This document shows, piece after piece, positions 35,515-43,856 of a stretch of DNA of 64,000 bases. Origin of the DNA: Bacteroidota bacterium (GTDB lineage: Bacteria; Bacteroidota; Bacteroidia; Bacteroidales; FEN-979); contig JAPLDF010000047.1 of assembly GCA_026391835.1 (NCBI GenBank), positions 35,181 through 99,180 of the forward strand, given 5' to 3'. The notes beneath the pieces were generated by a model. That model did not search any database, was not told where the DNA came from, and was given only the letters and a program-made list of their open reading frames with translations. The translations under genes were made by a program, and so were the position numbers. The number at the start of each line of letters is the position of its first letter. Position 1 is the stretch's first letter.

Positions 35515-36786
35515 ATGCTCTCTCTAAATTTTATCCGTGAAAATGTGCAGGAGGTGATCGACCGTCTTGCAATTAAAAATTTTAATGGAGGTGAAATCAT
35601 TGGCCGAATTGTCGACCTTGACAATCAACGCCGTGAAACCCAGAAAAAGCTCGACGATATGCAGTCCCAGAGCAACATCCTGGCCCGGGAGATCGGTGTC
35701 CTCTTTCAATCAGGAAAAGCTTCCGAAGCCAATACTCTCAAACAAAAAACAGCCGAGCTTAAGGATAGTGCCAAAACGCTGGATCTACAGTTCGAAGAAA
35801 TTAAAAAAGAACTGGACGACATCCTGGTCCGCGTGCCAAATCTCCCCCACCACACCGTCCCCCCCGGGAAAACCCCTGAAGACAACCTTGTGGTCATGCA
35901 GGAAGGAGAGGCCCTGCCGGCAGCTGCAACAGCAGTTCCGCACTGGGACCTCACCACGCAATACGATATCATTGATTTTATCACCGGGAATAAAATTACC
36001 GGCGCAGGGTTCCCTGTTTATAAAGGCAAGGGAGCCAGGCTGCAGCGGGCACTGATCAATTTCTTCCTTGAGGAGGCATTAAAGGCAGGCTATACGGAAG
36101 TTCAGCCACCCTACATGGTCAACGCAGCCTCGGCTTATGCCACGGGGCAGTTGCCTGACAAGGACGCGCAAATGTACCATGTCGGCCTTGATGATCTCTA
36201 CCTTATTCCGACAGCAGAGGTGCCGGTGACAAACATATACCGCGACACCATCCTTAAAAGCCAGGACCTGCCTGTGAAAAACGTGGCCTATTCCGCCTGT
36301 TTCAGGCGTGAAGCCGGTTCCTATGGCAAGGATGTACGCGGACTCAATCGTTTACACCAGTTTGATAAAGTCGAAATCGTCCAGATATCCCACCCGGATA
36401 CATCCTATGAAATCCTGGAAGAGATGCGGAACTATGTGACAGGCTTGCTGCGAAAACTTGAACTCCCGTTCCGGGTGCTGAAGCTTTGCGGCGGCGACAT
36501 GAGTTTTACCTCCGCCCTCACCTACGACATGGAAGTATGGTCATCGGCGCAGGCCAGGTGGCTCGAAGTGAGTTCGGTCTCCAATTTCGAGACGTTCCAG
36601 TCAAACCGTCTTAAACTGCGGTTCAAAGATGAAACGGGAAAAATGCAGACAGCCCATACGCTGAACGGCAGCGCGCTGGCGCTTCCCCGCATCGTGGCCG
36701 CCCTGCTCGAAAACAACCAGACCCCCGAAGGAATTATCATTCCGAAAGTGCTTGTGCCATATACTGGGTTTGAGGTGATAAATTAG
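35515..36786 (+). CDS. serS: Seryl-tRNA synthetase
   Basis: 423 residues, full length. It charges tRNA-Ser with serine in the cytoplasm. The N-terminal coiled-coil arm that grips the tRNA long variable arm spans about residues 30-105 (DNQRRETQKKLDDMQSQSN). The class II catalytic core carries YLIPTAEVPVTN, the motif 2 region FRREAGSYGKDVRGLNRLHQ and motif 3 TLNGSALALPRIVAALLEN. It has its own promoter. A short heptamer run follows the stop codon. Confidence 0.98.
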   Translation: MLSLNFIRENVQEVIDRLAIKNFNGGEIIGRIVDLDNQRRETQKKLDDMQSQSNILAREIGVLFQSGKASEANTLKQKTAELKDSAKTLDLQFEEIKKELDDILVRVPNLPHHTVPPGKTPEDNLVVMQEGEALPAAATAVPHWDLTTQYDIIDFITGNKITGAGFPVYKGKGARLQRALINFFLEEALKAGYTEVQPPYMVNAASAYATGQLPDKDAQMYHVGLDDLYLIPTAEVPVTNIYRDTILKSQDLPVKNVAYSACFRREAGSYGKDVRGLNRLHQFDKVEIVQISHPDTSYEILEEMRNYVTGLLRKLELPFRVLKLCGGDMSFTSALTYDMEVWSSAQARWLEVSSVSNFETFQSNRLKLRFKDETGKMQTAHTLNGSALALPRIVAALLENNQTPEGIIIPKVLVPYTGFEVIN

Positions 36787-36821
36787 GATTTACGATTGAC
36801 GAATTACGATTTACGATTTAT
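36785..36821. repeat. Heptamer run (GATTTAC, GATTGAC, GAATTAC)
   Basis: About five mixed 7-bp units directly after the serS stop codon. Confidence 0.8.
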
Positions 36822-36868
36822 AGTGATCGCAGGCCTTAACGGGGATATTCTGTTTCGTTTTTTATTTT

Positions 36869-36876
36869 TACTTTTG
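36869..36876 (+). promoter_or_regulatory. -7 promoter box TACTTTTG (outer-membrane barrel gene)
   Basis: TAnnTTTG match 25 nt before the ATG at 36902. Confidence 0.6.
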
Positions 36877-36901
36877 ACCGGTTGATAAAAATCAATTTGA
36901 A

Positions 36902-37537
36902 ATGAAAAGCAAATTTTCCATCCTGCTCATGTTTTTTGCAGCATTGTTTTCATCAGAGCAATCGTCGGGGCAGTTCGCCTTCGGGTTGAAACTCGGGTAC
37001 AATGCATCAAGCCTGAGTACAAACCTTGATACCATCAAATCGGACATGGGGTCGGGATTTCATGCCGGGGCGTTTGTCCGGATCGGCAGGAGGGTTCACC
37101 TGCAGCCGGAGTTATATTATACCCTGTCGGGAACTACCTTCCAGGTCGGGACAAATCCTTTAACAGACTGGAAACAGAAAATAACGGTTGGTACGCTGGA
37201 TGTTCCCGTACTGATCGGTTTTACCGTCATTGAGACGAAAATTTTCAAATGGCATATCGTGGTCGGGCCTGAGGCTTCCTTTGTGGTGAATTCCAAAGTT
37301 GAAAATGTCAGCCTTGCCGGCCCCATTCAGAAATCAGACCTGCGCACCACCAACTGGTTCCTGCAGGCCGGAACCGGCATCGATGTCCTGTTCCTCACGC
37401 TCGACATCCGCTACCAGGCTGGATTGAACAGCATGATCGGCGATGTGACCACCCCGGCAAACGGGTATACCACCCCCTACCCGGTCAATTCCAGGTCGAA
37501 CCTGCTCGTCGTAAGCCTTGGATTCAAAATCATTTAG
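36902..37537 (+). CDS. PorT-like outer-membrane beta-barrel protein
   Basis: 211 residues. A signal peptide covers about residues 1-23 (ILLMFFAALFSSEQSSGQ). The rest is alternating amphipathic beta strands typical of the outer-membrane beta-barrel family common in Bacteroidota: FAFGLKLGYNASSLS, FHAGAFVRIGRRVHLQPELY and a last strand ending NLLVVSLGFKII, with the C-terminal hydrophobic pattern of barrel proteins. The family includes PorT of the T9SS but most members have no known function. It is followed after 20 nt by mtnA. Confidence 0.8.
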   Translation: MKSKFSILLMFFAALFSSEQSSGQFAFGLKLGYNASSLSTNLDTIKSDMGSGFHAGAFVRIGRRVHLQPELYYTLSGTTFQVGTNPLTDWKQKITVGTLDVPVLIGFTVIETKIFKWHIVVGPEASFVVNSKVENVSLAGPIQKSDLRTTNWFLQAGTGIDVLFLTLDIRYQAGLNSMIGDVTTPANGYTTPYPVNSRSNLLVVSLGFKII

Positions 37538-37557
37538 GTTTATTTTCCTTAAAAACT

Positions 37558-38610
37558 GTGAAGGTCAACGGCATAGATTACCAGACAGTATGGATGAAGG
37601 GAACTTCGGTTTTTTTCATCGAACAAAACCTGTTGCCATTTCAATTCAGTATCCGGGAAGCAAAAACCTGTTCCGACAGCTGCCATGCCATCCGTACCAT
37701 GATGGTACGCGGGGCCGGCGCCATCGGCGCCCTTGCCGGTTTTGCTATGGCCCAGGCTGCGCTGGAATCACCGGAACAGGACTACCATTCATTCCTTCAA
37801 AAAGCCAGGATCGTCATTGAGTCGACACGCCCCACCGCGAGAAACCTCTTTTACGCCGTTGAAAAGGTGCATACGGCAGCATTGATTTCAGCTGCCGGGG
37901 CTGTTTCGGCGGCACAGCAGGTGGCCTGCCGTGATGCCGGCGATTCCCGAAAGATCGGGGAATTCGGCAATGCGCTCATCCTCGATGGGATGAATATTGA
38001 GACACACTGCAACGCGGGCTGGCTCGCCTTCGTGGATTATGGCACTGCCCTGTCGCCCATATACCTGGCACACCAGCTGGGCAAAAAGATTTTTGTTTAT
38101 GCCGATGAGACGAGGCCGCGCAGCCAGGGAGCACGCCTCACGGCATGGGAACTGAAGCAGGCAGGTGTTCCCCACACCATTATTCCCGACAATGCAGGCG
38201 CCTGGCTGATGTCGCTGGGAAAAATAGACATGGTGATCGTCGGAGCCGACCGCATTGCCGCCAACGGCGATACCGCCAACAAAATAGGCACCCTCGAAAA
38301 GGCCATTGCCGCGAAAGAATATGGAATTCCATTCTATGTGGCCGCCCCCACTTCAACATTCGATATTCATTGTCCCGACGGAACACATATTCCAATCGAA
38401 GAACGCAGCGAAGATGAGGTCCTTTACCAGGACGGCATCACGATTGACGGCCGGCATGAACGGATCCTGGTTTGTTCCCCGGGCTCCTCCGCCCTGAACC
38501 CGGCATTTGACGTTACTCCTGCAAAGCTGATCACGGGGATCATCACCGAAAAAGGAATCGTCAAACCAGGCATTGAATCGATCAATCATTTGTTAACCAT
38601 AACGCCTTAA
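37558..38610 (+). CDS. mtnA: S-methyl-5-thioribose-1-phosphate isomerase
   Basis: 350 residues from a GTG start (KVNGIDYQTVWMKGTSV). It isomerises methylthioribose-1-phosphate to methylthioribulose-1-phosphate in methionine salvage and belongs to the eIF2B-like fold. Diagnostic stretches are RTMMVRGAGAIGALAGFA, ESTRPTARNLFYAV, IETHCNAGWLA with the catalytic cysteine, YADETRPRSQGARLTAWEL, and IVGADRIAANGDTANKIGT with the catalytic aspartate. No other methionine-salvage gene is adjacent. The next gene has its own promoter 4 nt after the stop. Confidence 0.95.
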   Translation: MKVNGIDYQTVWMKGTSVFFIEQNLLPFQFSIREAKTCSDSCHAIRTMMVRGAGAIGALAGFAMAQAALESPEQDYHSFLQKARIVIESTRPTARNLFYAVEKVHTAALISAAGAVSAAQQVACRDAGDSRKIGEFGNALILDGMNIETHCNAGWLAFVDYGTALSPIYLAHQLGKKIFVYADETRPRSQGARLTAWELKQAGVPHTIIPDNAGAWLMSLGKIDMVIVGADRIAANGDTANKIGTLEKAIAAKEYGIPFYVAAPTSTFDIHCPDGTHIPIEERSEDEVLYQDGITIDGRHERILVCSPGSSALNPAFDVTPAKLITGIITEKGIVKPGIESINHLLTITP

Positions 38611-38614
38611 ATTT

Positions 38615-38622
38615 TATCTTTG
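38615..38622 (+). promoter_or_regulatory. -7 promoter box TATCTTTG (VPS10-like gene)
   Basis: TAnnTTTG match with a TTTG at 38589-38592 as possible -33 element. It implies a leader of about 105 nt that contains two CGCAGAG/CGCGGAG-type repeat words at 38645-38683, and it shows that the frame upstream of 38733 is not coding. Confidence 0.6.
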
Positions 38623-38732
38623 CGGTGCTTTACAATAAAAAAAACGCAGAGAACGCGGAGTTTTTTGCGCAGAGGGACGCGGAGGAATACATTATCCTGT
38701 TTATTTATCTCATACTTTTTAAATCACATAAT

Positions 38733-41700
38733 ATGAAATTATCTCGATTTTTCTTATGGCTCCTCCTGGGGGCATTGATGCAAGGCCTGATCACGCCTGC
38801 TTTTGCTGAGAACAAACAGGTTAAACCCGCTGGTTTATCCCCGGTGACCAAAGCTGTCAAAGACAAAGAGACGGGAAAACAGGTCTCCGGCGAATCGAAA
38901 AACACGGTAAAAGAAAAGCCAAAGGCTGAAGATAATGACAAGAAAAACGAAACCGGGAAAGACAAGCCGGGAGAAAAATCCAAGAATAAAAAAGATAAAG
39001 ATAAAAAAGATAAGGATAAGCCAAAGGAGGACTCAGTTTATAATTCGGGATTGGTAAGCGGACTGAAATTCCGCAGCATCGGGCCCGCCTTTTGCTCCGG
39101 GCGAATTGCCGATTTTGCAGTAAACCCAAAAAATCACAGCGAATGGTATGCGGCGGTCGCCTCGGGCCATGTGTGGAAAACTGTCAACAACGGAACCACG
39201 TTCGAACCTGTTTTCGACAACAACGGCGTATACTCCGTCGGCTGCATTGTGATCGATCCGAACAACAGCAACGTGGTTTGGGTGGGTTCCGGCGAAAACA
39301 ACCATCAGCGCTCACTTGGCTATGGGAACGGCGTTTACAAGAGTTCCGACAATGGCAAGAGCTGGAAGAACATGGGGTTGAAGGATTCGCGCCAGATCGG
39401 CAAAATTCTCGTTGATCCCAGGAATTCTGACGTCGTTTACGTGGCAGCCGAAGGATCGGTGTGGGGACCCGGCGGCGAACGTGGCCTTTACAAAACCACC
39501 GATGGCGGAAAAACCTGGAAAAAAGTGCTTGAAATAAGCGAAAACACCGGCGTGAACAATGTGATCCTTGATCCGCGGAATCCTGATGTGCTCTATGCTT
39601 CATCCGAGCAGCGCCGGCGCCATGTGTTTACCAAGATCGGCGGAGGCCCTGAAACGGCTATCTACAAATCAACCAATGCAGGCGAATCGTGGGACAAGCT
39701 GACTTCAGGTCTTCCGGGAGCCGACATGGGCGGCATCGGGCTGGCCATCTCGCCTGTGAATCCGGATGTGGTGTATGCCATCATTGAATCAGCCCCGGAT
39801 GCAAAGGGCTTTTACCGCAGCAGCGACCGGGGTGCATCCTGGCAAAAGATGAGCGACCATTCGGCCCAGGGTCAATATTACAATGAAATTTACTGCGACC
39901 CCAAAGATGAAAACAAGGTCTATTCAACCGAAACTGTTTCCCAGGTCACCGAGGATGGCGGGAAAACCTGGCGGGCCGTTGGCAACAACAAAAGACACGT
40001 GGACGACCATGCGATGTGGATCGATCCGGAGGATACGAAACATTTTTTCATCGGCAGTGATGGCGGTGCATACGAAACGTTCGACGGGGGGAAGGAGTTT
40101 ATCTTCAAGTCAAACCTGCCGGTCGTGCAGTTTTACCGGGTACAGGTCGACAATTCCACGCCATTCTATTATGTTTATGGCGGAACGCAGGATAACAACA
40201 GCATGGGAGGGCCGTCGCGCACAACCGCAGGCGCAGGGGTGCTCACCGATGACTGGTTTGTAACCAACGGCGGCGACGGGTTCTGGTCGCAGATTGACCC
40301 GGTTGATCCCAACATCGTCTATGCCGAATCACAATACGGCGGCATGGTGAGGTACGACCGGAAAAGCCAGGAGGCTGTCGACATCAGGCCTGAGCCCCGC
40401 AAAGGCGAGGACAGTTACAAGTGGAACTGGAATACGCCGCTCATCATCAGCCCTCATTCAAATACACGCCTCTACACCACGGCGAACAAGGTTTTCCGCA
40501 GCGATGACCGCGGGAATACCTGGCAGGTGATCAGTGATGACCTCACGGCAAACATCGACCGCAATACCTGGCCGGTAATGGGAAAATACTGGCCCGTCGA
40601 TGCTGTCCAGAAAGACATTTCAACCTCCCTTTACGGAACCATTATCTCCTTTGATGAATCTTCCCTGAAAGAAAGCCTGCTTTATGCCGGGACCGATGAT
40701 GGCCTCATCCAGGTTTCGCAAGATGCAAAGACCTGGACCAAAGTTGACAAATTCCCGGGAATTCCCGAAAATACTTACGTAAGCGATATTTTCGCCTCGA
40801 GGTTTGATGAAAATGTGGTATTTGCCTCTTTTGACAACATTTTACGCGATGATTTCAAACCTTACCTTCTTAAAAGTTCAGACAAGGGAAAAACCTGGAG
40901 TTCCATTGCCGGGAACCTTCCCGAAAATGGCACAGTCCACAGCATCCTGCAGGATGTTGTCAACCCTGACCTGCTTTTCGCGGGTACGGAGTTCGGCTGT
41001 TTCTTTACCATTGACGGTGGAAAGAACTGGATCCAGCTGAAATCGGGACTTCCCTCGGTTTGCGTGAAAGACATGACCATCCAGAAACGTGAAAATGACC
41101 TGGTGATTGCCACTTTCGGACGTGGATTCTACATCCTGGATGATTTCACCCCGCTCAGAAGCCTGAAGAAGGAGAACCTTGACCAGGACGGGTATTTATT
41201 CCCGGTGAAGGACGCCCTGATGTACCTCCCTACCGACACCAAGGGCTCGCAGGGATCAACCGTTTTTGTAGCCAAGAACCCCGATTTCGGCGCTGTGTTC
41301 ACCTATTTTATCAAAGATGTCCCCAAGACAAAAAAAGAACTCAGGAAAGAGAAGGAAACCGAATTATTCAAGAAAGGTGAGCGGATTCCACAGCCTTCGG
41401 AAACCGACCTTCATGCCGAAAAGCTGGAGATTGATCCATTCCTCACCTTCACGGTGACCGATGCAAATGGTTCACCGGTGCGGATCATCCGTAAAAGCCC
41501 TTCAAAAGGAATCAACCGGATCAACTGGGACCTGAGGTACCAGTCAACCCGGATCGTGGAAACCGATAAGTTTGATCCGCTGGGCGACAATGGCAGCGGG
41601 GTGCTTGCCATGCCCGGGAAGTACAAAATCAGCATGACCCTGACAACCAACGGAACGACGAAACCACTTGCAGGTCCTGTTGAATTCAATGCCGTGGTAC

Positions 41701-42209
41701 TTAACAACACGACACTGCCTGCAACAGACCGCAGCGCGATGGTAAACTTCCACAGGAAAGTAGCTGAAATCACCCGTGTAATGCAGGGTACCGAAAACTA
41801 TGCTGAATCATTGAACAAACGTGTCTCCAGCATGCTGCAGGCACTCAACAGCACACCTGCGGCCACCCCCGAACTGATGAAGAAGGCACGCGAAGTGCAG
41901 CTTCAGCTGGATGAAATCCTCAATGTGAAGTTCAACCGCAACACGATCAAGCCAAGTGAGGAGGAGAATCCCCCGGCACCGGTACCATTGAACAGCCGCC
42001 TCGGAAAACTCAGCTGGATCAGCTGGTCTTCCACCGGCGATCCATCGCAAACCCAGAAAGATGCCTATGCCATCCTTGAAGCTGAATTCCCGCCCATATA
42101 CAACCAGGTTAAAAACCTCGGTGAAACGGAAATCCCGCAACTTGAAAAAGCAATGGAAAACCTTGGTGCACCTGTTACCCCCGGCAGGCTGCCGGAGTGG
42201 AGGAAATAA
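38733..42209 (+). CDS. Secreted VPS10/sortilin-like BNR-repeat protein
   Basis: 1158 residues from the ATG at 38733. Signal peptide about 1-27 (FFLWLLLGALMQGLITPAFA). A very charged Lys/Glu/Asp linker follows at about 28-100. From about residue 105 a large beta-propeller region shows repeated BNR/Asp-box sequences (SSDNGKSWKNM, TTDGGKTWKKV, STNAGESWDKL, SSDRGASWQKM, TEDGGKTWRAV), as in VPS10/sortilin and exo-sialidase-like proteins that are often annotated glycosyl hydrolase. The C-terminal part, from about 880, is helical and carries charged segments. I see no T9SS sorting domain, so it is probably periplasmic or exported another way. No catalytic residue could be assigned, and the start at 38625 is rejected because it precedes the signal peptide. 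Confidence 0.87.
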   Translation: MKLSRFFLWLLLGALMQGLITPAFAENKQVKPAGLSPVTKAVKDKETGKQVSGESKNTVKEKPKAEDNDKKNETGKDKPGEKSKNKKDKDKKDKDKPKEDSVYNSGLVSGLKFRSIGPAFCSGRIADFAVNPKNHSEWYAAVASGHVWKTVNNGTTFEPVFDNNGVYSVGCIVIDPNNSNVVWVGSGENNHQRSLGYGNGVYKSSDNGKSWKNMGLKDSRQIGKILVDPRNSDVVYVAAEGSVWGPGGERGLYKTTDGGKTWKKVLEISENTGVNNVILDPRNPDVLYASSEQRRRHVFTKIGGGPETAIYKSTNAGESWDKLTSGLPGADMGGIGLAISPVNPDVVYAIIESAPDAKGFYRSSDRGASWQKMSDHSAQGQYYNEIYCDPKDENKVYSTETVSQVTEDGGKTWRAVGNNKRHVDDHAMWIDPEDTKHFFIGSDGGAYETFDGGKEFIFKSNLPVVQFYRVQVDNSTPFYYVYGGTQDNNSMGGPSRTTAGAGVLTDDWFVTNGGDGFWSQIDPVDPNIVYAESQYGGMVRYDRKSQEAVDIRPEPRKGEDSYKWNWNTPLIISPHSNTRLYTTANKVFRSDDRGNTWQVISDDLTANIDRNTWPVMGKYWPVDAVQKDISTSLYGTIISFDESSLKESLLYAGTDDGLIQVSQDAKTWTKVDKFPGIPENTYVSDIFASRFDENVVFASFDNILRDDFKPYLLKSSDKGKTWSSIAGNLPENGTVHSILQDVVNPDLLFAGTEFGCFFTIDGGKNWIQLKSGLPSVCVKDMTIQKRENDLVIATFGRGFYILDDFTPLRSLKKENLDQDGYLFPVKDALMYLPTDTKGSQGSTVFVAKNPDFGAVFTYFIKDVPKTKKELRKEKETELFKKGERIPQPSETDLHAEKLEIDPFLTFTVTDANGSPVRIIRKSPSKGINRINWDLRYQSTRIVETDKFDPLGDNGSGVLAMPGKYKISMTLTTNGTTKPLAGPVEFNAVVLNNTTLPATDRSAMVNFHRKVAEITRVMQGTENYAESLNKRVSSMLQALNSTPAATPELMKKAREVQLQLDEILNVKFNRNTIKPSEEENPPAPVPLNSRLGKLSWISWSSTGDPSQTQKDAYAILEAEFPPIYNQVKNLGETEIPQLEKAMENLGAPVTPGRLPEWRK

Positions 42210-42242
42210 CATGGCCGTTTAAGAAATTGGGGAGAATTGCCT

Positions 42243-42250
42243 TACCTTTG
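42243..42250 (+). promoter_or_regulatory. -7 promoter box TACCTTTG (hicBA)
   Basis: TAnnTTTG match. Transcription would begin at or after the ATG at 42253, so translation from the ATG at 42271 is more likely. Confidence 0.55.
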
Positions 42251-42270
42251 TAATGATTAAAACGAATGAA

Positions 42271-42504
42271 ATGGAACTCAAACAAATGACTTTTACCGCA
42301 GTTTTCCTTGAGGTTCCTGAAGGAGGTTATTCGGCATATATAGAAGAGATTCCCGGAGCAAACTCCCAGGGAGAGACATTGGATGAGGCAAGATCAAACT
42401 TAACTGAAGCATTAAAGATGATTTTGGAAACCAATAAAATTCTTTCTCAAAAGAATCAACCGTATGGCTTGAAAAGCTACCGCGAACCGCTATCGTTTGC
42501 TTAA
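42271..42504 (+). CDS. hicB: HicB-family antitoxin
   Basis: 77 residues from the ATG at 42271 (83 if the ATG at 42253 is used). The HicB partial RNase H fold is seen in TFTAVFLEVPEGGYSAYIEE and PGANSQGETLDEARSNLTEA. HicB neutralises HicA and usually represses the operon, although no C-terminal DNA-binding domain is present here, so any autoregulation would need another element. It overlaps hicA by one base (TAATG), the mark of translational coupling. The order antitoxin before toxin differs from the E. coli hicAB order but is common. Confidence 0.88.
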   Translation: MELKQMTFTAVFLEVPEGGYSAYIEEIPGANSQGETLDEARSNLTEALKMILETNKILSQKNQPYGLKSYREPLSFA

Positions 42505-42698
42505 TGAAACGAAATAAATTAATCCGCCATCTTGAAGAAAATGGTTGCTACCTTTTACGGGAAGGTAGCAACCATAGTTTATATTTCAACCCGGTGAATA
42601 ATGCAATTTCAACTGTCCATCGCCACCCCGAGGTGAAAAAATTCACAGCCCAAAAAATCTGCAAAGATCTCAATATCACTATACCTAAAGAGAATTAG
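42504..42698 (+). CDS. hicA: HicA-family mRNA interferase toxin
   Basis: 64 residues, typical for HicA, a small dsRBD-like RNase that cleaves mRNA. The fold is seen in KLIRHLEENGCYLLREGSNH, with the expected histidine in REGSNHSLYF, and VHRHPEVKKFTAQKICKDL. The product is encoded immediately after hicB with overlapping stop and start codons, so the pair should be co-translated. The pair stands alone between a surface-protein gene and the cysteine operon. Confidence 0.9.
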   Translation: MKRNKLIRHLEENGCYLLREGSNHSLYFNPVNNAISTVHRHPEVKKFTAQKICKDLNITIPKEN

Positions 42699-42804
42699 CT
42701 AATTTATTTTCAATTATTCTGGTTAAAAGTTTAAATTGCGGCGATCATCCATTTAAAAATGATTAAAAAAACAGGATGAATCACCGGTGATAAAAAAGAA
42801 TATG

Positions 42805-42812
42805 TACATTTG
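42805..42812 (+). promoter_or_regulatory. -7 promoter box TACATTTG (cysteine operon)
   Basis: TAnnTTTG match. The transcript would start near 42816, about 16 nt before the leader ORF and about 210 nt before cysE, which leaves room for an attenuator. Confidence 0.65.
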
Positions 42813-42831
42813 CAGCATAACCAATGAAATT

Positions 42832-42903
42832 ATGAAGAACATCGCTCAGACAAGATTACAAGCAACTGCCATCACAATGATGTGTTGTAGCTGGTGTATT
42901 TAA
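42832..42903 (+). CDS. Cysteine-rich leader peptide of the cysE-cysK operon (23 aa)
   Basis: A 23-codon ORF, ATG at 42832 and TAA at 42901-42903, beginning MKNIAQTRLQATAIT and ending MMCCSWCI. Codons 18, 19 and 22 are TGT (Cys) at 42883-42888 and 42895-42897, preceded by two Met codons. It sits about 16 nt after the predicted transcription start and just before an antiterminator/terminator pair upstream of cysE. Inferred role: a sensor of charged tRNA-Cys. Cys scarcity would stall the ribosome and prevent termination. Too short to be a protein in its own right; translation has not been shown. Confidence 0.75.
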   Translation: MKNIAQTRLQATAITMMCCSWCI

Positions 42904-42906
42904 AGG

Positions 42907-42952
42907 TCGGGGAGCGTTTTACACAGATATTTTTCACATACGAGCTCTCCGG
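42907..42952 (+). promoter_or_regulatory. Antiterminator of the cysteine operon attenuator
   Basis: TCGGGGAGC (42907-42915) can pair with GCTCTCCGG (42944-42952) over 9 bp, with G-U wobble. The second strand is the 5' arm of the terminator at 42943-42970, so the two structures exclude each other. A ribosome at the leader stop codon would cover 42907-42915; one stalled at the first Cys codons would leave it free. Confidence 0.7.
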
Positions 42953-42970
42953 TAACGGGGAGCTTTTTTT
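42943..42970 (+). terminator. Attenuator terminator of the cysteine operon
   Basis: AGCTCTCCG-GTAA-CGGGGAGCT forms a 9-bp stem (one G-U) with a GNRA-type tetraloop, followed by seven Ts. It lies between the Cys-rich leader ORF and cysE. Confidence 0.85.
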
Positions 42971-42972
42971 AT

Positions 42973-43008
42973 AAAAGCCCTTTTGAGAAAACACAAAAGG
43001 GTTTTTTA
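42973..43008 (+). terminator. Second intrinsic terminator-like hairpin before cysE
   Basis: CCCTTTTG (42978-42985) and CAAAAGGG (42994-43001) pair perfectly, extended by A/T pairs and followed by a T run. It ends 18 nt before the cysE ATG. It may be a second attenuation point or a leader structure affecting initiation. Confidence 0.6.
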
Positions 43009-43025
43009 ATTGTAACCAAAGAAAT

Positions 43026-43841
43026 ATGACAAATCCGATTTTTCAAAATAACATGGAAGCCCACAGGCTTTCATTCGACAGCAACCGGCTGGGTCATTGG
43101 GCCGATGAAATGTTCCAGTGGCTTTTTTGCATCCATCCGAAATATGCTCAGGAGGAGATCTTCCTGGTAAAAGAACAGGAGCTAAAGAGGAGTTTGGCAG
43201 AGTTCATCGTGCAATCACAACCGGCTGCAAAAAATCCGGACAATATCGTTGAATACTTTTTTAACAGGTTGCCGGATATTTATAAACTCCTGACAAGCGA
43301 CCTGGAAACCATGTACAATTCTGATCCGGCAGCAAAGTCCATTCACGAAGTATTGCTTGCATACCCGGGTTTTTACGCCATTGCAACCTACCGGATCGCA
43401 CATGAATTATGGCTGTTCCAGGTTCCGGTCATTCCCCGGCTGCTGACAGAACATGCCCATTTTAAAACAGGTATCGACATTCATCCCGGGGCCGCAATAG
43501 GCGAACGATTTCTGATCGATCACGGCACCGGGGTTGTCATCGGCGAAACCTGCAACATTGGGAATGATGTAAAGATCTACCAGGGCGTCACGCTTGGCGC
43601 CCTGAGTGTAAACAGGGATCATGCAGCAATCAAACGGCATCCCACCATTGGCGACCGGGTCGTTATTTATGCCAATGCCACCATTTTAGGCGGGTATACC
43701 GTTATCGGCAATGATTCAGTGATTGGTGGCAATGTTTGGATTACACAATCAATTCCATCAAATTCACTGGTTTTTCACAAGAGCGAGATCATCATCAAGA
43801 ACAATTCAAATTTTCCTGAACCTTTAAATTTCATCATCTGA
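43026..43841 (+). CDS. cysE: Serine O-acetyltransferase
   Basis: 271 residues. It acetylates serine to O-acetylserine, the precursor of cysteine. The N-terminal helical domain covers about residues 1-130. The C-terminal left-handed parallel beta helix is built of hexapeptide repeats (DIHPGAAIGERFLIDHGTG, VVIGETCNIGNDVKIYQGVT), with the catalytic histidine and aspartate in the LIDHGTG region. It is the first structural gene of a two-gene operon with cysK (gap 15 nt), which catalyses the next step, and is preceded by the Cys-codon attenuator. Confidence 0.95.
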   Translation: MTNPIFQNNMEAHRLSFDSNRLGHWADEMFQWLFCIHPKYAQEEIFLVKEQELKRSLAEFIVQSQPAAKNPDNIVEYFFNRLPDIYKLLTSDLETMYNSDPAAKSIHEVLLAYPGFYAIATYRIAHELWLFQVPVIPRLLTEHAHFKTGIDIHPGAAIGERFLIDHGTGVVIGETCNIGNDVKIYQGVTLGALSVNRDHAAIKRHPTIGDRVVIYANATILGGYTVIGNDSVIGGNVWITQSIPSNSLVFHKSEIIIKNNSNFPEPLNFII

Positions 43842-43856
43842 CAAAAATCAACAACC

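Noticed and set aside
42816..43026. SAM or T-box riboswitch before cysE
   Set aside because: No T-box sequence or SAM-type aptamer could be seen, whereas a Cys-codon leader ORF accounts for the hairpins.
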